Below are positions 47,561 to 61,496 of a DNA stretch of 64,000 nucleotides, in pieces. The notes under the pieces are model-generated. The model was not told where the DNA came from. It did no database searches and saw only the letters and a program-made list of their open reading frames with translations. Origin of the DNA: Pardosa pseudoannulata (Eukaryota; Arthropoda; Arachnida; Araneae; Lycosidae); NCBI GenBank assembly GCA_032207245.1, contig CM063505.1, forward strand, positions 172,739,989 through 172,803,988, written 5' to 3'. Within the stretch, counting starts at the first letter, position 1. Each line of letters begins with the position of its first letter. The position numbers and the translations under genes were made by a program.

Positions 47561-49558
47561 TACTTCCCTTATTTCATGCAAAATTTAAAAATAGGATCGA
47601 ATTGACCCGGCACGTGGGCTTGCGTCACATTTCTGCTTAGGCGTGTTGTAGTATTAAACTTTATACTAGAAAATATCTATTGAAAAAATTATTTGTCTAG
47701 CATTGTCCAATTTTTCAGAAAACAAGTCAGTCCACCTACAGAAGGCAAGTGAAAGAAACGGAAACGTGTTCTTTTGAATTATTACCATAAATGAGTCAAT
47801 GTAGTAGTATTACTAAATCGCTAAAACTTCCTGTGGTTTTCTCACAACTAACCGAATTATGAAACATAGAAAAAAGTGTTAATTTGATGTCGAGGTGTTC
47901 ATTAAATTTCAAAGATCGAAACCCGAATAGTACTGTTTTCTTTAAGACATATGTATAGTGTTTATATTATCAGTGAGAAAGACTTGTTTAATAAAGTACT
48001 GTAGTCCTAGAGTTTGGTTGTTATTTTTAGAATTTTGAATAAAAGGAAGAAATGGGTAAATGTTGAACTTAATTAAACGTTCAATGAAAAATATAGAAAT
48101 ATGTTTAACCTTTAAGTTACCACTAGAAAGCAGGAAGTAGATTTGCTTGGAGCTCTACGGTCAAGTTTTTGATTCACAATTGGTAATGAGATCGAGGTAT
48201 ATAGCTTATAACCGATTCCAAACGGCTACAAACATCCTTGCCAGTGACGGGATTCGATTCCGAAAGGTCTATTCTATCTTCATCCGACCGAGAAAGATAG
48301 AACTGAAGTTCATTGGGATTTTGAACCCCAATTCTAAAACTGGAAATCATAACAACGGAGTCATACAATGGAAATAAAAAAATATTTTTATTTTCACCGA
48401 TTTGAATTTCATTAAGAGATATTAACTCTTGCAGTATAAAAATGAGAATATGGCGGTAGTTTTATGTTAAGTGTCAAGTACATTTCTGATAACAGTACTT
48501 TACATCATGCTATACATAAATAAATTATGAATTTGCCATTGTGTACACTACTTTTAGACTTTCACAAAATAAAATATTGTGTATGCTATTTATTGCTTTA
48601 ATTCCACTGAAGTATATACATGATCTCGTACTGTATGCCTTAATGTAATTTTGATCGAGAGTTTAGTCTCTAATTTTTGCCTCGGAAGCATGCCAAATTT
48701 AAGCAGAGTAACAATAATAACAAAACAACAGCAACAACAAAAAATACACAGGAAGGGGGATTTAGAGAAAATGAGACACCTTAGAGGATTATTTTTCTTG
48801 ATAAAATGATAATTATCTTAGAGTTTTTCTTTTTTCTTTATTATTTACATAAGTAGTAAAATATCAAATGTAGTTTTACGTTGCTTTTATTCTATAATTT
48901 TATATTTTATATTTTCTCCTATACCTATTTTATCAGTATTATATTTAATTAACGGTATTTTGTATTTAAACATTCATATTATCTTGATACATTTTGTATT
49001 ACTTTAACAAGTTCTTTTACAGGTTTAATCATAAATTGTATGTTTATTATTTTGTATTGATTTATCAGCTTTAATAACGCTGTTTTGGACATTTCTGTAC
49101 GAGTTTCTGTGTCAGCAAATTTTAAATCATTGTATATCAGTTATATACTATCCTACAAAATGATGAAGATATACGAAAAATTATTATATTCTAAAACCGA
49201 ATCGTAGAATAATCCTCTAATATCTCTCTTTTTCAAGCATTGGTTCTGTATGTGAAGAACACGCCTCTCGCAAACGTTTTTAAAAAATAGAGTTTTCCCT
49301 AAAACTTTTTCGTAATTCAAAATTTCAAATTCATAAAAGTTGTCACTTTGATCATATATTTAGTAAAAAAAGTTTTAGTCAAATAGGAAAATATTTAAGT
49401 GTCTCAGAATGAGCTTAAAGTTTTCTTTTATAAAAAAACGTAGATTTAAAACTTATTTTAATTCTACACACACATACACACACACACTTATATATACATA
49501 CACACATATATATACATATATATTTATATATACCTATATCTATATACATATGTTTGTG

Positions 49559-49606
<48 letters not shown>

Positions 49607-50300
49607 TTTATTTATATATAGTTTTTTCTCTGTTAATTAACATGATTAATTGTACATTTTTTAATTTGAAAACAAAAATATGCTTTATATTTATTTAAAA
49701 AAATTGGAAATCTATGATTTTTGGCAACAAGTCAAATATTAAACCCTTTTTAAAAGTCCTAAATGTTTTCAATTTATTTAGAATTTTTAGCTACATATGT
49801 GATATTGACAGTTTTTTATCAACTTGAAATTTTAAATAAAAAAAAACATTATACACCATATTGTACAATTATGTAACAGAATGTTGAACTGAAAGGGGTA
49901 TCTACCTTCTAAAATGGAATTATACGAAAACTTATGATTATTTTAAAACATTTTTCATCGCTTATACAGTCATAAAATGATCGGTCATACTTTGTCATAA
50001 TAAAAACTGTTGTACAACATAAGAGGATTTGGAAATATGTTATATATTATATTTTGATCCGAAAGATAAACTTATTTAGAATCTGCAATTTTCACTTTTA
50101 ATTAAAGTGTTATCAAAACTATATTCTGCTGTATGAATTAATAGTACAGAAATTTTCTTATATTAAAAGGTATTAAAAAAACTCGTACAAGTTTGAAAAT
50201 AAAAGTAAATGAAGCTGTAATTAATGTAGGATGATTATAAATATACTTAAATATTTAATTATCTGGAAGATATAAATTCATTCTAGCAATAATATACTTC
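47561..50300. other. Gene-free stretch
   Basis: A less AT-rich segment at 48100-48370 includes GGGATTCGATTCC, a B-box-like word, and may be SINE-derived. A compound CA/TA microsatellite lies at 49466-49620. No supported gene. Confidence 0.45.
49466..49620. repeat. Compound (CA)n/(TA)n microsatellite
   Basis: CACACA runs grade into imperfect TATATACATA and then pure (TA)n at 49567-49602. Confidence 0.95.
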
Positions 50301-50309
50301 GAGAGAGAG

Positions 50310-50945
50310 GTAAAATATTTGGGAATTTACTTAGTAGGCTTACCTTAACAATAAAAAAGCAATTAGGGCTTCAATTACAATGTTTTTCACTTAGGGACTT
50401 AGCATATCTCTTTTACAATAAACGAACGTCCATCGGTAATAAAATTTTATTTTACAACACTGTCCTAAGGCCAATTCTCCTATATGCTGCTCTGTCTTGG
50501 GCTCTGCGGTGACCACTCATAATCAAAACTTGCAGACAGCTCCAAATAAAACCTTCAGAACCATCCTAAATGCTTCCAGGTATACTACAAATATCACAAT
50601 CCATAATAATCTCAATGCAACCCCAATTAGTTAGATTAATAAGAATTTAACAATTAACTTCTTCGGTAGGTTATATTCTATTAACAACGAGGAACCTCGC
50701 GGATTATGATTGATTTCTAGCCTGCCGGATTATGATGCTGGGATCTACTTCCGTAAACCCTGGGCCACAACCGTTTTTCCATTTTGCCTAATACCATTAC
50801 CAATGCCTGTGTAAAAGGAACAAATAATTAAAAAAACCTCTGATTTTCAATCTTTATTACTGTGTATATGTGTTATTGTGATTGCAACTATGCTTATATT
50901 TTTTTTGTATGAGTCACCCAGAGTTAAAAAAAATTAAATATGTTA
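50310..50945 (+). mobile_element. Jockey-like LINE fragment (end of reverse transcriptase and 3' end)
   Basis: Plus-strand translation from 50310 gives VKYLGIYL, the block just after the reverse transcriptase core. About 100 bases later IGNKILFYNTVLRPILLYAA and a Trp-Ala block follow, and then NFFGRLYSI; order and spacing match jockey/X-element-type LINE proteins. Frame breaks and stops separate the blocks. The 3' sequence continues to an A-rich stretch ending AAAAAAATTAAATATG near 50942. Strongly 5'-truncated and inactive. Confidence 0.75.
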
Positions 50946-52160
50946 TTCTCTATTTATATTAAAAATTGTTTCTGTGTATTTCCTCAAACTGTGTAGTAAG
51001 TTCTCGCTCTTTTTATTTTCCAATTAAGTCAGAAGTTGTACTGTGATTATGCCACATACTTCATTTCCACGTCGTAGATAAAGGATTTTTATCCCCCAGG
51101 AGCCACGAATCGAATTACGTCAACGTCAACGTCTATGACTATATAAATAAAAAAAATAAGGCTAATCTATAGTGTAGATTTTTAGATCGCTTCAGATAAG
51201 ATCTTACGGATAATGATACAACATACAATTTTAAATTTTTAAAAATGAATTTTCTATAATTTTATTATAATTGTAAATGAAATACAAAATTTTATAAAAA
51301 TTGAAACATCTTTTAATCGTTTGTTCAGATTTTTGAATAGTCTTATTAAGTATTAAAAAATTTACTATCGGTTAAATAAAGCTTACTTTTAGCACGCATC
51401 AAGACTACTTTAAAAACTATGAAGCACCTTAAAAGGTAAAACATTGCCATCAGTTGTGCAAAGAGACGCTCTCACAGGATCTCACAGGAAGATTTCGCAA
51501 CAGTACTCCCTGAGTCAAGCCCTCTAGTACTGGAGTAGCTATTAATGGTAATGCTTCAGTCTATGAGTATTAGTTGGCATGAAATTAAAAAAAAAGTTAA
51601 AATAAGGGTACGGGGGACAAAAGGAGAGAAAAGGCTTGAGTGTAGGAGATAAAAATTACAGCACAATAGGTAATAAATTGATAAAATCATCTGAAGTACA
51701 TTGAGCTCATACAAGAACAAGAAAAGCTAGTCAGTTAAAATGCTAGAACTTAGCACATAATAAAATAGATGTTTTTTTTAAAATTAAAAATAGAAAGCAA
51801 GTAAAGCTCCCAGAAACTGTGCCAGCAGCCACAGTTGGGATCCAGAAGCCGAAAAATCGGCCAATAGAATTCAAGTGACAGTCCAATAGCAATCTTAGGA
51901 ATTAACCCACCGAAATAGAAGCCCTAATGTAAGCTGCTGCAGTCAAGACTGGCAGACAGAGTAGGAAGGGGGGGAAGCACACTAACGAATGGGGGAAAAT
52001 TGAAACTTAGTTACTAGGGACCAATCCAAAGCTGGGATAAGATAAGCATAGGCAAATAGAATTCACTTAAATTCTTTACCTAAGATGGCCATAGGACTGC
52101 GTCTATTAGAAGTGTCTGCATAGTCATACTGAGCTAGTTCAATTAGGTGATCAACGCTAA
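50946..52160. other. Gene-free stretch
   Basis: Mixed AT-rich sequence. AGATCTCACAGGA-like duplicated words near 51470-51490. No gene. Confidence 0.5.
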
Positions 52161-52162
52161 GT

Positions 52163-52332
52163 TTTTTATTAAATTTAGTGGCAAGATTTTGATAATAATT
52201 TTGAATCCAATAATTTTAATGCCAAGATGAGTTAGTGATTTGCTATTTTAGAAATTTTGAGATTCACAGGGAAATTAATCTCCCCTCTCTTCAAAATTAT
52301 TATCAAAATCTTGCCACTAAATTTAATAAAAA
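52163..52332. repeat. 43-bp perfect inverted repeat, 84-nt spacer
   Basis: Arm 52163-52205 contains AAATTTAGTGGCAAGATTTT and its exact complement lies at 52290-52332. No decay at any of 43 positions. Confidence 0.95.
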
Positions 52333-54950
52333 TCTAGAACTTTATCATTTATAAGTAGAATTCATAGCTCTTTCTTTATTCCTGCTTTTAGAATGCGTCT
52401 GCAGCAGAATGATCTCTTTCTTCAGAAACCATTAAAAGCCTTACACCTCACAAGGAAGTCTGTGGCTTGTGAACAATCAAACTCGAAGCCTACCAAACAT
52501 ATGTTTGATAAAAATAGGTTCAAAAAGGCTCATAGAAAAAGAACTTAAAAATAAATAACTTGTAGACTAATATTTAAAATGTAAAGTGGAAATGAAAAAA
52601 TTATGATCTTCTTTCCTACATACGACTGCAATTTATTTCGATGCCAAAAGGGTTAAACATGTAAAACCTGTTTTTCTGAGATGATTCGCTTATTTTACTT
52701 TCAATTTTAAACTCAAAGTTGAATGATAGAATTCTGTAATTTTAATGAAAAGCGACTCAAATCATTAGAATCAGCGTTTATATTTGTATGGAAAAGAAAA
52801 ACTGCTTAAAATATTTTCAGATATTCAATAGATTAGATTACATTATGCTTAAATGATGAGTAAATCTAAACTTCTACCTTATTAAACTCAAATTAAAACT
52901 GATTTAGGGTTCATAAGGAGGTAATGAATTAAGTTAAATAAGATAAAACATATCTTAAAATTTATTATTTTAAAATAAACATTTTTTAAAAATTTCTATG
53001 TGTTTTAAGGTAATTAAACATTTTTTGTTTCGTAATATTTTGTTAGTTCAACATCATAACTATGAAGTACTAACTGTTTCTACTCTTTTAATTAGTTTTC
53101 GTTTAACTACTAATACATTATTGAAAATAATGTATTAGTAAAATTTGAAATAAATTTTAAGTTGTCTTTGAAATAAGTTTTATTTCAAAGACATATGGGT
53201 TAATGCATATGTAATTGTAAGCACTGTTATTAACATTAAACATACAAATACGTAATATATACCTATTATTTTATTTTATTTTATATATTTTCTTTATTTT
53301 TTTATTCACTTGATACACACCTATTTCTTTTACTTCTATTTTAATTCCTTACCCATCGCCTTTGTTACATATATATTGTTGGTCATTTGACCGATTATTT
53401 TGACCGGCGTTTAGTGTTAAATGACAACTGATATATTATAGTTGTACAGATTTTTAAGCCAAAAATTTGAAATTAAAATGCATGTTAAATGGAGGATTTT
53501 TAACTTTCATTTATTCGAAATCATTAAATGTTAAGGTTGCAGGAAATATTCATTTTATTTTTATTTAGATATTTTTATGCATATAAAAATTACAAGTAAA
53601 AGTTAAAATATGAAAGAATTAACTAGAATCACGAGAAAAAAAAAATGATTTAAAAATGTTCGAAAATCAAAGGTAAATTCATGTCTTTTTTGGTATCTAT
53701 AATTAAACTTTAAACTAAACTTAGTTTATATGCAAAATCACTCAAATGGGATGTCCAATATATTTTTTTCCATAACATGTAGTATTCAAATAAGCAATAA
53801 AGCTAAAATTAGGGTCAAATTCCTCTAGTGCTGCGATTATGCTTAACAGTTAAATATATAAAATCATTATCATAGTTAGCCTGTTGGCTTTATTAAGGAA
53901 AATTTTTTTATAACATTCTTTTAATAAATGGGCTTTCTAACTCTTATTTTACAATTATTCATGAAGTGTCATATTTTTATTTTGCTATGCTGTAGAAATG
54001 TTGTAAAATTTTAATTTCTTTTATCTAATTTTTACTCTGTTTTCTATGTCTGAACCTTTAGAATAAACTCGCAGGACATTATTTTTTCAAAACGATGAGT
54101 GAGAAAGATAAATTTAGTATACAACATTTCAAAGATGAAGCATCAAAATTCTTCCTGTTGTAAAGTTCAGAATCTATAAGTAATAGTTTTATTGAACTTT
54201 TTAAAAAATTAATAAACTAGAATATAATCTATCGTATCACGAATCGATAGTCTTTAATAACACCAGGTTAATAATTACTTCTTTTAACATTTTTCAATAT
54301 GAAACTGTTAGAAAGATTTCATTTTTTTGCTCTTTCAAAGCAAATGAATCATGACTACTCGCACAAAAAGAAACAACCAGGGCATTCGTTGTTCATTACT
54401 GCATGGGTTTGGTTGAACCGACGAAACGTGACCCATTATATGAAAAGCTATTCAAGGTCAAGGCAATGCTTTCTTTTTGCATACATGGCAGGTTTAAAGA
54501 ATCTAATTCGAAGTGGAGAAAATAAAAGGTAGAAAAGAAAACTTTGAAACAAATAATCAATATAAGAATTCGAAAAACTTTTCAACACTAATAACTTAAT
54601 ATTAGACTGGACATGCATCCAGAAAGACTACAACTTCAAAAAATAAGTTATCTCTTCCCTTCGAAAATGAATAAAAAGAGACAAAGCTCTTTTTTGATAT
54701 AATTTCAATTTTTCATTGGGAATTATAAGAATATTTTACAATGTTTTTCTAAAATAATTTTATAAAGGGAAAGTATGCACAGATGTAATTAGACATATTT
54801 ATTATATATTCATAATCAGGAGAGGTCGTTTTACTGCAACTAATATTAAGTTGAAAAATAAAAATAATTAGTAAGTACTAGAACATATTATTTAAGTTGC
54901 ATAGCTTATTCTTATATTTTTCAATTTCCCTAAAATAAGGTTATCTTTTC
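52333..54950. other. Gene-free stretch
   Basis: Includes a hairpin pair at 53109-53193. A 77-codon frame at 54299-54532 has no recognisable domain or exon boundary. Confidence 0.5.
53109..53193. repeat. Two adjacent perfect hairpins
   Basis: ACTAATACATTATT (53109-53122) pairs with 53126-53139, loop GAA. GTCTTTGAAATA (53164-53175) pairs with 53181-53192, loop AGTTT. Confidence 0.85.
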
Positions 54951-54954
54951 GTAT

Positions 54955-55959
54955 TGTAAACGTAAAAACCAGCTCAAGAGACGGATAGTGCTTATTTGCT
55001 GTTTTATAAGAAATTTAAAAATTTAAAAACGAGCTATGTTACTTAAATAATATGTTGTAGTATTTACTAGATATTTTTATTTTGAAACTAAATATTAGTT
55101 TCAGTGAAACAACCTCTGTTGAGTATGAATATATAATAGAAATTTCTTCTCCTTAAAGATATTTCTTTTTATTTCTCTAAAAGGAGGTTGCATTTTCGTA
55201 TTATTATTATTTTCGTATTATATTTTATTTTTTTGGAAATTGAAAAATTTAAAATCCAGATTTGTTACTTTAAATAATATGCTGTAGTTCTTACTAGATA
55301 TTTTTATTTTTAAACTAAATATTAGTTGTAGTGAAATAACATCTGTTGAGTATGAATATATAATAGACATAAGTTTCTGTTCCTCAAAGAAATTTTTCTT
55401 TATTTCCCTAAAAGAAGGTTACATTTTCGTATTATTATTATTAACTTCATATTATATTTTAAACGATAAACTAGCTCAAGAGATGGACAGCGCGTGTTTG
55501 TTGTTGTTTTGTTGGAAATTGAAAAATTTAGAATCCAGATTTATTACTTTAAATAACATGTTGTAGTACTTACTAGATATTTTTATTTTGAAACTAAATA
55601 TTAGTTGCAGTGAAACAACCTCTGTGGAGTATGGATATGTAATAGAAGGAAATTTCTTTTTATTTCGCTAAAAGAAGGTTACATTTTTGTTATATTATTA
55701 TTATTTTCGTATTATATTTTAAACGATAAACCAGCTCAAGAGACGGACATTGAGTGTTTGTTGTTTTGTTGGAAATTGAAAAATTTAAAATCCAGATATG
55801 TTACTTTAAATAATATGTTGTAGTACTTACTAGATATTTTTATTTTTAAATTAAATATTAGTTGCAGTGAAACAACCTCTGTTGAACATGAATATGTAAT
55901 AGAAAGAAATTTCTTTTCCTTAAAGAAATTTCTTTTTATTTCGCTAAAAGAAGGTTACA

Positions 55960-55993
<34 letters not shown>

Positions 55994-56244
55994 TTCGTAT
56001 TATATTTTAAACGATAAACCAACTCAAGAGACGGACATTGCGTGTTTGTTGTTTTGTTGGAAAATGAAAAATATAAAACTCATATATGTTACTTAAAATG
56101 TTGTAGTATTTACAAGATATTTTTATTTTGAAACTAAATTTTAGTTGCAGCGAAACCTCTGTTAAGTATAAATATGTAATAGAAAGAAATTTCTTTTCTT
56201 TAAAGAAATTTCTTTTTATTTCCATAAAAAAAGGTTACATTTTC

Positions 56245-56276
<32 letters not shown>

Positions 56277-56440
56277 TTCGTATTACATTTTAAACAATTA
56301 ATCAGCTCAAAAGACGGACATTATGCGTTTGTTGTTTTGTTGGAAATTAAAAAACATTAAATCCATATATGTTACTTAAATAATATGTTGTATTTCTTAC
56401 TTGATATTTTTATCTTGAAACTAAATATTACTAATCAAGA
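54955..56440 (+). repeat. Six-copy tandem satellite, unit about 230-290 bp
   Basis: Landmark (T)AGATATTTTTAT at about 55071, 55298, 55577, 55834, 56117 and 56404. Each unit carries AGCTCAAGAGACGGA (most copies), TTGTTGTTTTGTTGGAAATT, AACCTCTGT(T/G)GAGTATG and AAGGTTACATTTTCGTATTA, followed by a (TTA)n run that expands toward the right (55963-55992, 56246-56275). Length variation between units comes largely from that run. No coding role is visible. Confidence 0.9.
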
Positions 56441-58180
56441 GAACTAATCAAGGAATGTTTTAATTAGGTGGAACAATGGGTGTAATAAGATGTAGATGAA
56501 CTTTAATATATATTAATCAATTAATAAAGAGATTTTTAACGAAATAATGTCGTAGTGATAGAAAAATGCTATTTTCAGCTAAAATATGATATTATAAATC
56601 GACAAATTTAAGCGCCTTCGATTAAATATGTTAATTAATCTTTGAAATAGAGACATAAAACATCCGAAAAGTTAAACGGATGAAATTCAACAGTTCTAAA
56701 GCAACGGTATTTTTGCAGTGTTGTAAAATATAAGAATACCAAGTTTTATTATAATAATTAGTTTTGTAGGAGATGTAGAAGATACATACACACACATACA
56801 AATCTATATAATGACTTCTATTTATAAAATTATTAAATTGATATCTTTGTAAAAGACTTCTTATATAGAGTGTAAGATTTTTATTTACGAATATTTAACA
56901 TTTTTACAAATAAAAGCTTATCATTTATTGAAAAGAAGTTGATTTAAAATTGCTTTTTTAAAATCATTATTTAGTTTACTTTTATGAATGAAAATTATTA
57001 AAACTTGCAGTTAATAAGTTTTGAAGGCAAATAGATGTGTTAAATCCAAAAGTGATGAGAAATTAACAGTATATACATTTTTTGGGCTTGAAAAACTAAT
57101 CAACTAGCAAAGTTATCTACAAATTTTTTAACTCTTTGTTGTAAGATTTTTCTTTTAAACAGCGGCAGCTTTCGAGTTAGATATTAAAAATCCAATATTT
57201 CAATTTTTGTAGATTTTGAGCTAGGAGTATTTGTATTACTCATATAGCAGCACATCGCCCATTCATAATAATGACAGCGTTCAGACAAGAAATTAATTTT
57301 TTGCATTACAAAACTTTAACGGATCGTCATCATAGTGTATAATTTGAAGAGCTTTATAAAATATAAATATTTGTTATAAGGAAACTTCCCGTAAAACAAA
57401 TTCAAATTTCTACAGGAGCCTAAAAAACAACTTTCTTTCAATTTTTTATCTCATGACTGATGATTGAACAACAAAAATTTCTAAGTACACCATTCAATTG
57501 GCTTTTTGACCAAATACCAAACTTGCTTCCCAACTTTCTAAATGGAGTGGTTTTATTTCTCTTTTGTTGAAATTTGTTTCCTCAAGAGACTGTTGAAGAT
57601 GGATGAGTTACCTATACTTGAAACTGATTTTTCAGTATGTACAAGAATTCTCTTAATTTTTAAAGGTTTCTGGAGTCATGGACTTTATTTTTGTTTTGTT
57701 GAGAAATGACCTGCTTTTAAAAAAATTCTAGGTTTTTAGGAATTATTTTACAGATGGTTAAATAGTTTATGCGATTGCTTCATGATTGATTATTTCTTCA
57801 TTACTAATCAAGAAAAAGATTAAGAACTATTTAATAACAAGTTAAGATATTAATATTGTAATTTAAAAAATTTGGTTTTGTGATGTTATATCATGCTAAT
57901 AACTATTGCTGTAACATATATAAAATTTCTATTTTTTAATTAAAAATATTCTGAGTTTTTCTCATTATTAATTGGTTGTTTCAAATCCCAGATTTATCCT
58001 CTTTAATAAATCTGTAATTGTGATGATTTTAGGAAGATTAAATCTGTAAAAAACGCTTAAAATAAATATGCATATTGAGTAGCAAAATTTTAATCTGGTA
58101 GTTTACGAATCAATTAAGTACCTGAAAGAGAATAAATCATTAACTTCTCAGTCAGACTAATATGCTCACTATATAAAGCA
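56441..58180. other. Gene-free AT-rich stretch
   Basis: Nothing supported beyond simple A/T runs. Confidence 0.5.
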
Positions 58181-58184
58181 GTTC

Positions 58185-58640
58185 CACTTTAATAGAACAT
58201 CGCCCTTTATAATCTACTACCGTCGCAAAGGAGAGATCAGGATATGTGCCCTCGAGGTGCTGAATGAAAATAATGGAGATAAATTAACAAAAAATAATAA
58301 AGAGAGAAACCGAGGCATATGATATTCAAAATGCGTATGCCGTGGTGCCATTGAACTTAAAAGCACTTGGAGATTATTCTGAAGTCTTACAGCAGTGGAG
58401 TAGTGTTCAGGAAATTATCGCCTGCGTGTTTAAGAACACAACTTCTAATTGGGATATTGGCGGCATAAAGAGAAAAAAATCAGTCGGAATTTGCGTGTAA
58501 ATGCAGACGAATGAGGAAATGGCGATTTACATGACGGCGTGTTCTCGATTTGATCTTTACACATACAAGGAATAAAAGGAGTTATGGCCAGAGGACGTCT
58601 AATGTGAACACCACAGTTTCTCCCTGTGGTCTATAATTGA
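58185..58640. promoter_or_regulatory. Less AT-rich block, candidate conserved non-coding element
   Basis: A sharp composition shift, with words such as GGAAATGGCGATTTACATGA and GGGATATTGGCGGCATAAAG, but no long frame on either strand and no terminal repeats. Could be an enhancer, an untranslated exon or an unrecognised repeat. Confidence 0.25.
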
Positions 58641-60383
58641 TCTTTACTTAGACTGTAAAGGAATCTCACCAAAGAAAGTAAATTTATAGCCGTATAGGTT
58701 TGAATTTTAAGTTGCCAATGGTCAATAAGTAGGAAAACGGGCAATTTGTATTATTAACATATTCACATTTCAGTTAAATGTTTTAAGTGAGAATTAGATA
58801 CATAAAAGTTAAGAAAGATAAGACTTTTGATAGTATTTCATAGTAATAATAAATAACAATTAATTTGGTGATTAATGCCTTTATTTGATAAATTAAATTC
58901 AACACTTGTTTTTCAAATACTTCTAAATACAGTTGGAATCGAAATATGCTTAAAAATGTATAACCAAAATATTAGATTGACAAACAAGGCTTATCTAGGT
59001 AATATGAATTAAATCTTTTCTGAAATGTAATTAGGACAGGGTGCAAATAAAAGTAACAAATTTTACGTAATAAGATGTAGCTTAAAATATTCTCTTTTGC
59101 AACAATTAGGCATTTCACCCTAAAGTGTACTATGTTTCCTATTATAAATATACTACAAAAGAATAGTATGAAAGCTTAAAACTATATAATATCTTCAGTT
59201 TTTAATCACATATATTTGTCGTATGCCATTAAAATGGCAATTTCATTTAAATAAACGAATCCTCAGACTCAGCAATCATTAATCATAATTCATCATACGT
59301 GCCGAAATACATATATTCAAGAATAAATTGAAATACATTTCTTTTTATTTTTAGCGAATCTTTGACATAATTTCAATATATTTATATCTCGATTGTATAA
59401 TCTAAACGTGCCTCGAAGTAAAATGTAAGCACAAAGCCTGGAACTGTTAGAAAGTTTTTTTTTTATTTTATATTTATATTTATTGCTAATTTATTTAGTT
59501 TATGGTCTGTTGTGTTCACTTTCTCAGTGCACTTTCCTTTGTATTTTGATATAAGGTAACCTTGCACTATGTAAGCTTTTTATCTTTTCGTGTGGTAAAT
59601 TTAAATAGCCGTTTAAAAGCTTGAAGCATCGTGATTCTATTCCCTTTATAGAGAAAATTATTTCAATCTGTATTAAGTTACATGCACGTAAAATTGCTTA
59701 ATATATGTTTCAGTTTTTTCCATTCACATTTTATCTCTCAAAAATATTTCTCCCGAAATAAACATACTATTCATTTACATTATATTATGAGAAATGAATG
59801 TCTCTATTACTAATGAATTCTTGCTTTAAAAAATAAATGGAAGAATTATACTGTTTTTAAGTAGAGGAGTTTAATAGATCTGGAGCACAAAGAGTCAACC
59901 GTGATCATAAAGAAAAGAAGATTTGTCTCTAAAAGGGAAATTAGAAGTTATTCCATATGCTTTGACACGGATTCTTCAGATTATGACACACTTCTAGAGT
60001 TAGATGTACTAATTTAAAATTTTAAATGTGTATCGTAATGTTTCAAGTATGCAAAAACTTTGTTTTTAATTAGTTCTCTGATAACAGGTTTGTTTTTGCT
60101 TTTCAGACAAAATAGTAACTAAAAATGTCACTACATTATACGTTCCTAGTTTAAATGGAGAAATAATTTGAGAAATTTACGTACACGTGCGAAAAAGTAA
60201 GTGTAATTTTTTTCTTTTTTTAATCTCATTTTTCTGTAGATAATATTAAATAATGTCCATTTATCAAAAAAGAAATGGTTTTGTATCTAAAGAAATAAAA
60301 ACAGAAACAATTAAATGTTATTTATGGTGTAATTTCGAACACATGGAACTATTTCTAATTGCAATTCTTTAACTTTTTAAATT
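58641..60383. other. Gene-free AT-rich stretch
   Basis: No supported feature. Confidence 0.5.
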
Positions 60384-60989
60384 TTAACACATTGACGGAC
60401 AGTAGGAATAAGTAAGTTCGAAAATTAACGCTATATTTTTTTTGTAATTTTTAGAATATTAGAAGTCTAGTTTTACTCTTTCTGCCTAAATAAACTTAAT
60501 TTTGATTAATTCAGCACCTTTCATTAGGCTACGGCTATAACCGTCATGGCTCCAGCAGACTCAAGACACTAAGTGATAGGACGATGGCGGCTATAACGGC
60601 TATGACAGCAAAAATTTAAAAACATAAATGACAGGTTTAATGACTCAAATAAGCAATTTTTTGTGTGCAAAGTATTTTTGGGAGTTACACAAAATGTTAG
60701 TTCACAATCAAACAAAAATAAATAATTGACAAAAAATTATTATAATTTTATAATTATTACACATTGTTTTCGGAGTGGAAAACTAACAGGTGGAAAACGA
60801 AATTCAACTTAAAAAATTGTTTCCAAAACATGATACTAGGCTTCTATTTATACGTCGGTAAATGCACATTTGTGCCGCTATAGTCGTAATGTCTAAAAGC
60901 ACGTTTCGTTTTGAACGGCTATTGTCGTCATGACACATAGTGAACTTCGCTTTGACGGCTATAGACGCAAGTGTCCGTCAACGTGCTAA
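60384..60989. mobile_element. Non-autonomous piggyBac-type element
   Basis: The left end TTAA-CACATTGACGGACA (60384-60401) and the reverse complement of the right end CACGTTGACGGACA (60972-60985) match at 13 of 14. The right target copy is CTAA, one change from TTAA. Sub-terminal GACGGCTATAG / CTATAACGGCTATGAC words recur several times near both ends, possible transposase-binding repeats. 606 bp, no coding. Confidence 0.75.
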
Positions 60990-61495
60990 GCTTTAATACT
61001 AGATATGTACATACATACTTGTCGATTTCCTGTAAATGTTAATTGCGACTTAATTTGATAAACATGGAACCATTTCTAATTGCAATTATTTAACATTTTA
61101 AATTTTAAACAATCTTTAACACTAGACATATACATACCTGTAGAGTTCCTAGTAAGCTATAACTTTTAAAAGAGTGAAATAACATGAAAAAATTCGACTG
61201 AGAAAAACTAAACTAGATTAAACTTGATTAGTTATAAGGATGTTTACCTTCTATAAGACATTAAACATAATGCCTTATAACAAGAATTTTTCAGTTCAGT
61301 GAATATCCTCTTTTGGGGGTAAGACTCCTTACTAAACGCTTCGGATCGCTCGAGGGATAGGAAGTTCCTAGGTAGCAGTCAGAACTCCAGATACTTATTT
61401 TTAAATAGATTTTCATTTTTACTTTAATTTCAAAATTATGTATCTCTTTTCCCTTTCTAAAATTCAGATAAACATAGCAATGTTTTGGTCGCACA
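60990..61495. other. Gene-free stretch
   Basis: TCATAATTTGAT-type AT-rich sequence; GGAACCATTTCTAATTGCAA near 61066 repeats GGAACTATTTCTAATTGCAA near 60345, a short old duplication flanking the piggyBac-type element. Confidence 0.45.
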
Positions 61496-61496
61496 T

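Noticed and set aside
54299..54532. 77-codon frame as a host gene
   Set aside because: No recognised domain, no splice or start context, composition close to background.
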